Source of the DNA: Mycolicibacterium neoaurum
Lineage (GTDB): Bacteria; Actinomycetota; Actinomycetes; Mycobacteriales; Mycobacteriaceae
DNA: 64,000 bases
Direction of reading: 5' to 3'
Assembly (NCBI RefSeq): GCF_036946495.1
Contig: NZ_JAQIIX010000002.1
Span: 2,170,001-2,234,000, forward strand
Made by a program: the position numbers and the translations under genes. Below, piece after piece: positions 17,521-24,913 of the stretch. Position 1 is the stretch's first letter. Every line of letters starts with the position of its first letter. The notes under the pieces were generated by a model, which was not told the DNA's origin, ran no database searches, and saw only the letters and a program-made list of their open reading frames with translations.

Positions 17521-19091
17521 CGGAAACTCCCGTACAGCCGAAGACCGCCACCACTGCGGAGAAGCTGGCCGAGCTGCGCGAAAAGCTGGAGCTGGCCAAG
17601 GATCCCGGTGACGAGAAGGCCAAGGCTCGGCGCGACAAGAAGGGCATCCCGAGTGCCCGCGCGCGCATCCATGCGCTGCTGGATCCGGGTAGCTTCCTGG
17701 AGATCGGTGCGCTGGCCCGCACACCTGGCGACCCGAATGCCTTCTATGGTGATGGTGTGGTGACCGGTCACGGCACCATCGACGGCCGGCCGGTCGGTGT
17801 GTTCAGCCACGACCAGACGGTGTTCCAAGGCTCGGTCGGTGAGATGTTCGGCCGCAAGGTGGCCAAGCTCATGGAGTGGGTGGCCATGGTCGGCTGCCCG
17901 ATCATCGGTATCAACGACTCGGCGGGTGCCCGCATCCAGGACACCGCCACATCGTTGGCCTGGTACGCCGAACTGGGCCGTCGCCACGAAATGCTGCGCG
18001 GCCTGGTGCCCGAGATCTCGCTGATCTTCGGCAAGTGCGCCGGCGGTGCGGTGTACTCGCCGATCCAAACCGATCTCGTTGTGGCCGTGCGTGATCAGGG
18101 CTACATGTTCATCACCGGTCCCGACGTCATCAAGGATGTCACGGGTGAGGACGTCACCTTCGACGAGCTTGGCGGCGCCGATGTGCAGGCCCGGCGTGGC
18201 AACATCCACAAGGTGGTCGAGTCCGAAGCCGCGGCCTACCAATACGTTCGGGATTACCTGAGCTTCCTGCCCGCCAACCACTTCGACGACGCGCCGATCG
18301 TCAACCCGGGCCTGGAGCCCGAGATCACCGCGCACGACCTCGAACTCGACACCATCGTTCCGGACTCGGACAACATGGGTTACGACATGCACGAGATCCT
18401 GCTGCGGATCTTCGACGACGGTGACGTCTTCGAGATCTCGGATCAGCGCAGTCCGTCGATGATCACCGCGTTCGCGCGGGTCGACGGTCGCCCGGTCGGC
18501 GTGATCGCCAACCAGCCGATGCACATGTCCGGTGCGGTCGGCAACGAGGCATCCGACAAGGCTGCCGGCTTCATCCGATTCTGCGACTCGTTCAACCTGC
18601 CGCTGGTGTTCGTCGTCGACACCCCGGGTGCCATGCCCGGTGTGGCCGAGGAGGAGGGCGGCATCATCAAGCGCGGTGGCCGCTTCTTCAACGCTATCGT
18701 CGAGGCCGACGTGCCCAAGGTGACCATCATCGTGCGCAAGGCCTACGGCGGCGGCTACGCCGTCATGGGTTCCAAGCAGCTCTCGGCGGATCTCAACTTC
18801 GCCTGGCCGACCGCGCGCATCGCCGTGATCGGCGCCGAGGGTGCGGCCCAGCTGTTGGTGAAGCGGTTCCCGGATCCGACCGCGCCCGAGGTGCAGAAGA
18901 TCCGCGCCGACTTCATCGAGGGCTACAACCTGAACCTGGCAACCCCGTGGATCGCGGCCGAACGCGGCTATATCGACGGTGTCATCGAACCGCACGAGAC
19001 GCGGCTGTTGATCCGAAAGTCGCTGCGGCTGCTGCGCGACAAGCAGCCGGTGAAGAAGGTGCTTCGCAAGCACGGTCTGACCCCGCTGTAA
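17517..19091 (+). CDS. accD4: Acyl-CoA carboxylase beta subunit AccD4
   Basis: 524-aa carboxyltransferase subunit; with AccA3 (and AccD5/AccE5 in the characterised complex) it carboxylates the C24-26 acyl-CoA that Pks13 uses as extender. Typical biotin-dependent carboxyltransferase features: GDGVVTGHGTIDGRPVGV, SAGARIQD, GKCAGGAVYSP oxyanion region in the N-domain, and PGAMPGVAEE plus KAYGGGYAVMGSK in the C-domain. It starts at GTG 17517 overlapping the pks13 stop (GTGA), so its translation is coupled to pks13. It ends the cluster; the next gene follows after 49 bases. Confidence 0.95.
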   Translation: MTETPVQPKTATTAEKLAELREKLELAKDPGDEKAKARRDKKGIPSARARIHALLDPGSFLEIGALARTPGDPNAFYGDGVVTGHGTIDGRPVGVFSHDQTVFQGSVGEMFGRKVAKLMEWVAMVGCPIIGINDSAGARIQDTATSLAWYAELGRRHEMLRGLVPEISLIFGKCAGGAVYSPIQTDLVVAVRDQGYMFITGPDVIKDVTGEDVTFDELGGADVQARRGNIHKVVESEAAAYQYVRDYLSFLPANHFDDAPIVNPGLEPEITAHDLELDTIVPDSDNMGYDMHEILLRIFDDGDVFEISDQRSPSMITAFARVDGRPVGVIANQPMHMSGAVGNEASDKAAGFIRFCDSFNLPLVFVVDTPGAMPGVAEEEGGIIKRGGRFFNAIVEADVPKVTIIVRKAYGGGYAVMGSKQLSADLNFAWPTARIAVIGAEGAAQLLVKRFPDPTAPEVQKIRADFIEGYNLNLATPWIAAERGYIDGVIEPHETRLLIRKSLRLLRDKQPVKKVLRKHGLTPL

Positions 19092-19140
19092 TCGCCGGCG
19101 TGCGCGATGAGTTTTCGGGCCTGCGGTGGTCGTATCTGGC

Positions 19141-19785
19141 ATGACACGGATCACCGCAGGCCTGTTCATCTCGCTCGACGGCGTGGTGGAGGCGCCCGAC
19201 CAATGGCATTTCCCGTACTTCAACGATGAGATGGGCGCGGCCGTCGATGCCCAGTTGGGCTCGGCGGAGACCATCCTGCTCGGCCGCGCCACCTATGACA
19301 GCTTCGTCGGCGCCTGGCCACAGCGGGAAGCCGACGGTGGTGAGGACGCCGAGTTCGCCAAGAAGCTCGGTGACACCCGCAAGATCGTGGTATCGCGCAG
19401 GCAGTTGAGTTTCGGGCCCGGGGCGAGCGAAGCGACGGGGGATAAGCCCGACGCGAACTATGACTGGCGCAATTCCGAACAGCTGCAGGGTGATCTGCTC
19501 ACCGGCGTGCGGGCGCTCAAGGCGCAGCCGGGCGGTGACATCGCCATCGCCGGATCGGTGTCCGTGGTGCGCGAACTGCTGGCCGCGGGCCTGCTCGACG
19601 AATTACACCTGCTGGTACATCCCGTCGTGGTGGGCACCGGCGCACGGCTGTTCCGCGACGGGGACGCGCTGCCGCTGAAACTGCTGAGCTCGAGCGCCTT
19701 CCGGACCGGCGTGGTGCACAGCGTCTACACCAAGGACGAGGCCGCGCCGAGTGGGTCCTACGAGGACGCCAAACAACACCTCTAG
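19141..19785 (+). CDS. RibD C-terminal/dihydrofolate-reductase-like protein
   Basis: 214-aa protein of the RibD_C/DHFR-like fold: ITAGLFISLDGVVEAPDQWHF at the N-terminus, LLGRATYDSF in the middle and GDIAIAGSVSVVRELLAAGLLDELHLLVHPVVVGTG in the C-terminal half. Family members reduce pteridine- or pyrimidine-like substrates with NADPH, but the substrate of this group is not known. ATG 19141 is chosen over GTG 19126 because it matches the family start. An apparent insertion (FGPGASEATGDKPD, about nt 19411-19452) carries a 15-base word also found inverted near 9956-9970. It follows accD4 by 49 bases but has no evident link to mycolate synthesis. Confidence 0.75.
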   Translation: MTRITAGLFISLDGVVEAPDQWHFPYFNDEMGAAVDAQLGSAETILLGRATYDSFVGAWPQREADGGEDAEFAKKLGDTRKIVVSRRQLSFGPGASEATGDKPDANYDWRNSEQLQGDLLTGVRALKAQPGGDIAIAGSVSVVRELLAAGLLDELHLLVHPVVVGTGARLFRDGDALPLKLLSSSAFRTGVVHSVYTKDEAAPSGSYEDAKQHL

Positions 19786-19804
19786 CAGGCACTACGATGC
19801 AACG

Positions 19805-20209
19805 ATGTCCGATGCCGTGCATCCGGCGGTCACCGTCGCACTCGGGGCTGTCGCCGTGGCGTGCGACGGAGTGGCCGTGGCGTACAGCGCCGCCGAACGG
19901 CTGCCTGTCGTCGGGGGCTGGTTGCACCGCAGCCGTGTCGAATTGACCGCACGGGGCGAACGGGTGGTGGCCGCCGGCATCGAGACGATTCTGGACCAGA
20001 TCGACCTCAACGCGGTGGCCCGCGACCGGCTGGACCTGGTCGGCCTTGCCGACGAGGTGGTCGACGGTATCGATCTGCCCGCGATCATTCGCACGTCCAC
20101 GGACTCGGTCACCGCCGAGGTGATGACCGATGTGCGCAGTCAGGGCGAGCGTGCCGACGATGCGGTCGCCGGGTTCGTCGACCGGTTGCTCGGACGGGAC
20201 GTCCGATGA
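19805..20209 (+). CDS. Hypothetical helical protein upstream of RDD gene
   Basis: 134-aa protein, no family recognised. The N-terminus has a moderately hydrophobic stretch (AVTVALGAVAVACDGVAVAY); the remainder is predicted helical with repeated D-x-x patterns such as QIDLNAVARDRLDLVGLADEVVDGIDLPAII. The stop overlaps the ATG of the RDD protein (ATGA), indicating coupled translation and probably a joint role in the membrane. ATG 19805 is preferred over the upstream in-frame GTG 19751, which lies inside the RibD-like gene. Confidence 0.65.
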   Translation: MSDAVHPAVTVALGAVAVACDGVAVAYSAAERLPVVGGWLHRSRVELTARGERVVAAGIETILDQIDLNAVARDRLDLVGLADEVVDGIDLPAIIRTSTDSVTAEVMTDVRSQGERADDAVAGFVDRLLGRDVR

Positions 20210-20814
20210 CATCCAGACGCTCGCTCGGCAAGCCTCGCTCGGTGCCGGATGGTTCGCTCGGCAAGCCTCGCTCGGTGCCGGATGGTTCGCTCGGCAAGCC
20301 TCGCTCGGTGCCGGATGGTTCGCTCGGCAAGCCTCGCTCGGTGCCGGATGGTTCGCTCGGCAAGCCTCGCTCGGTGCCGGATGGTTCGCTCGGCAAGCCT
20401 CGCTCGGCGGGCATCGTGAGCCGCGGGGCCGCCGCGGTCCTGGACATCGCCGTCGTCGCCATGACGCTGGGCGCGCTGTACGTGGGCCTCGTCCTGGTCC
20501 GCCTGATGTTCAATCCCACCTCATTCAGCCTGCCCACGGTCAACGCGGTGTTCTCCACCGCGGTCATGTTCACCGTCGCGGTGCTCTATCTGACCGGCTG
20601 CTGGACAGTGTCGGGCTGTACGGCAGGGGCGGCGTTCATGGGCCTGCGGGTGACCGGACGCCATGGTGATCGATTGGCCCCGGTGGTCGCGGCCGTCCGC
20701 GCCGTCGCGTGTGTGCTCTTTCCCGTCGGCTTGTTGTGGGTGGTCGTCGACAGGCGTCGCCGATCGCTGCAGGACGTCGTCCTGGGCAGCCGGGTGGTCT
20801 ATCTCAGACGCTAG
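20206..20814 (+). CDS. RDD-family membrane protein with repeat-encoded N-terminus
   Basis: 202-aa protein. Residues about 6-70 are five perfect copies plus a partial copy of the undecapeptide SLGKPRSVPDG, a basic/Pro-rich, presumably disordered cytoplasmic tail. The RDD domain follows (SRGAAAVLDIAVVAMTLGAL..), with three predicted membrane segments (AVVAMTLGALYVGLVLV, AVMFTVAVLYLTGCW, AACVLFPVGLLWVVV-like) and the typical DRRRRSLQDVVLGSRVV end. The function of RDD proteins is largely unknown (some are ion antiporters). ATG overlaps the previous stop; the TAG shares three bases with the TAG of the convergent MBL gene. Confidence 0.8.
   Translation: MTSRRSLGKPRSVPDGSLGKPRSVPDGSLGKPRSVPDGSLGKPRSVPDGSLGKPRSVPDGSLGKPRSAGIVSRGAAAVLDIAVVAMTLGALYVGLVLVRLMFNPTSFSLPTVNAVFSTAVMFTVAVLYLTGCWTVSGCTAGAAFMGLRVTGRHGDRLAPVVAAVRAVACVLFPVGLLWVVVDRRRRSLQDVVLGSRVVYLRR
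20221..20407 (+). repeat. 33-bp tandem repeat array, 5.7 copies
   Basis: Identical 33-base units at 20221, 20254, 20287, 20320 and 20353, then a 22-base partial copy to 20407. The unit length is a multiple of three, so gain or loss of copies keeps the reading frame and only changes the length of the N-terminal tail of the RDD protein. Perfect identity between units suggests recent or ongoing expansion. Confidence 0.97.
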
Positions 20815-21689
20815 ATCGGTTCGATGTCCAACCAGTCGTCCACCGTGAAGGCGTCACCACATGCCACCAGCGTGGCCCCGCCGTGGCCGGGGTAGTGCGC
20901 CGGGATCACGGTGGCGCGGCGGCGGGCCGCCTCGGTGAACACCCGTGTGCGGGTCGCTGCGGCCTGTGCGGCATTGCAATCGAATGCGCAGGCATCACCG
21001 GGGCGGGGAATCTGGATGGCGCAATGGGTCAGGTCGCCGACGAAAACCGTTGGCGCGCCGGCATCCAGCCACAGCACAGACGAGCCGGGTGTATGCCCGG
21101 CGGCCGGCCGCAACCACACCGATTCGCTCAGCTGATAGTCACCGTCGAACAATTCGACCTGCCCGGCCTCATAGACCGGCGCGACGCTGTCGTCGAAAAC
21201 GATGCGGGCCGCGTCATCGCATCCGGCACCGTCCGGACCGAAGTGCCGAAAGTCCGCCTCCGGCATCAGGTATCGCGCATTGGGGAAGGTAGGAGCCCAG
21301 CCGGAACCGTCGGCGCGGGTGTTCCATCCGACGTGATCACTGTGCAGATGGGTGTTCACCACTACGTCCACGCTCTCGGGTGACACACCGGCCGATGCGA
21401 GCGCGGCCAGGAAACCGGTGTCCAGCCCGTCGAGTACCGGGATCGCCGGGCGCCGTTTACCGTTGCCCACCCCGGTGTCGATCAGGATGCGCAAACCATC
21501 CACATCGAGCACCCAGGTCTGGATCGCGACCCGCCAGGTGCGGGCCGCCAGATCGACGAAGGTCGGCGCGAGCAGGTCGGCGTGCTCGGCCCATGCGTGT
21601 TCCGGTGTGCCACCGAACATAGTGAAGCCCGGCGCGAACGACGTCTCCACCACCCGGCGCAGAACGGCGTTGCCCAGGCGCGTGCTCAC
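20811..21689 (-). CDS. MBL-fold metallo-hydrolase
   Basis: 292-aa metallo-beta-lactamase-fold hydrolase. The metal-binding motif is THLHSDHVGW (HxHxDH), with a further His in AAGHTPGSS, Asp in FVGDLTHCA and His in IPAHYPGHGG, in the order typical of lactonase-like family members. The substrate is unknown. It starts at GTG 21689, overlapping the embB TGA (GTGA), so it forms the distal cistron of the embA-embB transcript; its stop shares bases with the convergent RDD gene. Confidence 0.85.
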   Translation of the reverse strand: MSTRLGNAVLRRVVETSFAPGFTMFGGTPEHAWAEHADLLAPTFVDLAARTWRVAIQTWVLDVDGLRILIDTGVGNGKRRPAIPVLDGLDTGFLAALASAGVSPESVDVVVNTHLHSDHVGWNTRADGSGWAPTFPNARYLMPEADFRHFGPDGAGCDDAARIVFDDSVAPVYEAGQVELFDGDYQLSESVWLRPAAGHTPGSSVLWLDAGAPTVFVGDLTHCAIQIPRPGDACAFDCNAAQAAATRTRVFTEAARRRATVIPAHYPGHGGATLVACGDAFTVDDWLDIEPI

Positions 21690-24600
21690 GGCCCGATCCG
21701 GATTTCACCCGGGGAGTACAGACCCGAGTGCGTGCTGGTGCCCAGTTCGATCGCGGCGGGCTGCGCATCGACGATCGTGTCGAAGCGGCGCAGAGAACCC
21801 CAGTCCTGCCCCCAGTCATGGGACAGGTAGGTCGACATCACCGATGCCCGCAGCAGCAGGTCGGTGATTCCCAGCAGGCCGCCGTTGATGCCGTCCTGCC
21901 AGGTGTCGGTGCTCTGCAACTTGGCGTAGTAGTCCGGAGAGATACGGAACTTCGGCACCTCGGTCACACCGTTGGCGTGCAACATCGGTCGTTGACACGG
22001 GAACGCCATGCCCACTGCCCAGTCCATCAGGACCGGCTCGGTGGACCCGACGTACTCCTGCACCGAGCGCACCTCCGGCACACGCGGCGGTGTCACTGCG
22101 ATCCAGTCGCCCTGGCCGAGCGACAGGTCCTCCGCGATGACCCGCACGGCAACGGCATCGGCGGGGATCTGGGCCCGCGGGTAGCGCAGGTTGCGCCACG
22201 ACGGGGTCGGCCCGATGTCGTAGGGGGCGACCCGGCCTGCGGGCACGGGAGCACCATCGGGACCGGCGGTCGCATATTCCAGCTCCACGGTCTGCCCGGT
22301 GGTCAATCCCTTCGCCACACTCGTGCCGGTGATGGTGCCCGCGGCGGTGACGACGACGAGCGGATGCGCGTCGTCGGCGGCCGGCAGTTCATACCAGGCC
22401 GAGGCGAGCCGGCTTTCCTGTTGTGCGCCGGTGGAGTACGTGCCTGCCACCGGCACCCGCGCGGGGTCGAGCCCATAGGGCAGCGGCACCCGCGAGCCGT
22501 TGATTCCAGGGCGCGACAACCGCACCGGACGGTTCCAGTCGTAGTCGGTGCCCGGCTGAGGATTGTTCAACCGGATGGCCTCGGCGATGATGCGATCGGG
22601 CACGCCGTCGGGACTGAACCCAGATGGATCGGTGCCGCCCAGCGGGCCGAGCGGCCCGTAGTCGCCGGGCAGCGCGCGCAGGAAGCCGTCATTGGAATTC
22701 GGTTCGACGAGGACGTCGTCGGCCATTCCGCAGCCGCCGGCGAACGCCCGGATATTGGCCCAGCCGTTGGAATAGGTGGGGTACTGCCGGACGACACCGA
22801 TGGCCATCGACGCGATGAACACCACGACCATGAAGCCGGCGGCCAACGGAACCGGTGCGGCCGTGAGCCGGTCGACCAGCCTGGATTCGGTCTTGCCGGA
22901 CACATGCAACCAGAAGGCCCACAGTGCCGCGACGCCGAACAGCGCGAAGAACATCGTGCTGACGGTGACCCCACCGATCGCGGGTACCGAGTTGTTGAAC
23001 GGCACACCGAAGTTGGAGACGTACCACCACCCGTTCACCGACGCGAAACACAGTGCCAGCACGAAGAAGACCAGGGCCAGGAAGGCCATCCGGTTACGTG
23101 CCGAGCGCAGGATCGCGGGCGAGACCATCACGGTGGCCAGCGCCGCCATCGCTCCGCCGACCGCGGCGAACAGACCGAAGTGGTGGATCCACTTGGTGGG
23201 GGTGAACATCAGGAAGAAGATCGTCGCGAAGATGATGCCCATCAGGCGCCAGGCCGGGCCCCGTGCGATGCCCGCGATCCGCTTGCGCCGCAACATCATG
23301 AACAGCGAGGGGAACAGGCACAGCGCGGTGAACAGGAAGGCGAACCGCCGTGAGATGGCGCCGTCGACGGTCGGCAACACCAGGTAGTAGTAGCGCAGGT
23401 TCTCGGTGTACCACTCCTGGCTGGGGCCGATGGCCGTGCGGATCCGGGTGGCCTCCAGCACCGTGGCGAGCGTCTGGTCGGCGAAGACCACCGCCAGGAT
23501 CACGGTGCCCGCGGCCAGCAGCGGTGCCAGCAGCGGCCACAGGCCGACGGTGTGCCGCCTGCGCATGATGATGCGCAGGATGGGGCGGCCGCCGGCGACC
23601 AGTGCGGCCACCGCGATGAGCCCGGTGGGCTGGATGCCGAGGGTGAATGCGGCGGAGAAGATTGCCAGCGCGGCCGGGGTGAGTCGGCCGGAGGTGACGG
23701 CGCGTTCGATGAGGACGTAGGTGATCAGGGCACCGGTAGCGATTTGGCCTTCCGGGCGTAGTCCGTTGTTGAACGGCATCCACGCGCCGATCAGCACCAG
23801 GCCCGCCGCCCACAGCGCGGGCCTGCTGGCGATCACGGCGGGGCCCAGGCGCGGCAACACTTCCCGCGACAGCAGCACCCAGCAGACCAGCGAGCAGATC
23901 AGATCGGGCAGTCGCATCCAGATGCCTGCGGTGCTGACCTGGGACATCAATGCCAGGACGTTGTAGTACCAGCCGAACGGATCCTCGGGTACGCCGAACC
24001 ACCGGAAGTAGTTCGCCATGTACCCGGAATGCTCGGCGGTACGCGCCATCTGCATCTGGTAACCGTCATCGGAGGAGTTGGTGCCGATGATGTACCAGAG
24101 CGCGAATACGCCGACGACGAACACGTCGACCGCGGTGAACGTCCGCCAACGCGTCGGGATGAGACGGCGCATCCGCCGACCGTCCATCCGATCCAGCCGC
24201 CACAGTGCAAGCAGCGCAATGAAAGTGGACAGGATCGCCAACACGATGGCCGCGAGCTTTGTCGGGGTCGGATGCGTGGTGAAGCGGGTGTCGATATCGG
24301 CCGTCAGCGACAACCCTTGCGGGGCAGCGCCGGTGAGATCGGTGAAAACGCCCACGATGGCCGGTCGCAGATTGGGGTCCGGGTAGCCGGTGCGCTGCGG
24401 TGAGCCGTCATCCTTGGTCAGTCCGACGAAGTCGGCGTACGTGCCATCGTGGTTGGAGACGATCTCGATGCTTGAGCAACCGCCGATCCGGTCGCGTTCG
24501 ACGCTGGCGACCACGACGTTGCGGACGATGACGTCGACGCGGTCCTCACTGGCGGTCACCAGCATCGCGTTCAGCGCCGCATCCCGTCCCTTGGCGGGTG

Positions 24601-24913
24601 CGGTACCCATGATCAACCCACCGTCGGCGGGCATGCGCTGGATCACCGAACAGGGCACCGTCGCGGTCAGGCTCACCGGTGCCTGCGAGATCAGTGGTGC
24701 GGTGACATTGTCGAGTTGGTTGTTCTGCGGCCAGTTCAACGTCGCGGTGGTCTGGGTGACCGGCAACAGCGGAACCGCCACCGCCATCACGAAACCCAGC
24801 AGACCCGCGATGACGGCAACCCACCGGGCGATCTGGACGTCGCGCGCCATACCGGACTGGGTGTTCTGTTCCGTCACCGGCGCACTCACGGCAGGGTTCG
24901 ATTCGCCGTTCAC
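21686..24913 (-). CDS. embB: Arabinosyltransferase EmbB
   Basis: 1075-aa GT-C arabinofuranosyltransferase acting with EmbA on arabinogalactan arabinan, using decaprenyl-phosphoarabinose; the main ethambutol target. About 13-15 membrane helices and a C-terminal carbohydrate-binding region. The catalytic Asp pair is in NSSDDGYQ. The ethambutol-resistance-determining loop reads DGYQMQMARTAEHSGYM: relative to M. tuberculosis, Ile303 is Gln and Leu304 is Met, while Met306 is kept (here residues about 286, 287 and 289). GTG 24913 is chosen because it overlaps the embA stop (GTGA) and matches the family N-terminus; a frame extension to 25036 would lie inside embA. Followed by a coupled MBL gene. Confidence 0.95.
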   Translation of the reverse strand: MNGESNPAVSAPVTEQNTQSGMARDVQIARWVAVIAGLLGFVMAVAVPLLPVTQTTATLNWPQNNQLDNVTAPLISQAPVSLTATVPCSVIQRMPADGGLIMGTAPAKGRDAALNAMLVTASEDRVDVIVRNVVVASVERDRIGGCSSIEIVSNHDGTYADFVGLTKDDGSPQRTGYPDPNLRPAIVGVFTDLTGAAPQGLSLTADIDTRFTTHPTPTKLAAIVLAILSTFIALLALWRLDRMDGRRMRRLIPTRWRTFTAVDVFVVGVFALWYIIGTNSSDDGYQMQMARTAEHSGYMANYFRWFGVPEDPFGWYYNVLALMSQVSTAGIWMRLPDLICSLVCWVLLSREVLPRLGPAVIASRPALWAAGLVLIGAWMPFNNGLRPEGQIATGALITYVLIERAVTSGRLTPAALAIFSAAFTLGIQPTGLIAVAALVAGGRPILRIIMRRRHTVGLWPLLAPLLAAGTVILAVVFADQTLATVLEATRIRTAIGPSQEWYTENLRYYYLVLPTVDGAISRRFAFLFTALCLFPSLFMMLRRKRIAGIARGPAWRLMGIIFATIFFLMFTPTKWIHHFGLFAAVGGAMAALATVMVSPAILRSARNRMAFLALVFFVLALCFASVNGWWYVSNFGVPFNNSVPAIGGVTVSTMFFALFGVAALWAFWLHVSGKTESRLVDRLTAAPVPLAAGFMVVVFIASMAIGVVRQYPTYSNGWANIRAFAGGCGMADDVLVEPNSNDGFLRALPGDYGPLGPLGGTDPSGFSPDGVPDRIIAEAIRLNNPQPGTDYDWNRPVRLSRPGINGSRVPLPYGLDPARVPVAGTYSTGAQQESRLASAWYELPAADDAHPLVVVTAAGTITGTSVAKGLTTGQTVELEYATAGPDGAPVPAGRVAPYDIGPTPSWRNLRYPRAQIPADAVAVRVIAEDLSLGQGDWIAVTPPRVPEVRSVQEYVGSTEPVLMDWAVGMAFPCQRPMLHANGVTEVPKFRISPDYYAKLQSTDTWQDGINGGLLGITDLLLRASVMSTYLSHDWGQDWGSLRRFDTIVDAQPAAIELGTSTHSGLYSPGEIRIGP

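Noticed and set aside
17466..19292. 608-aa minus-strand open frame opposite accD4
   Set aside because: Antisense of a well-supported carboxylase gene; no domains and an abnormal His/Arg/Asp-rich composition.
20221..20407. CRISPR array at the 33-bp repeats
   Set aside because: The units are directly adjacent without spacers and lie in a coding frame; no cas genes are present.
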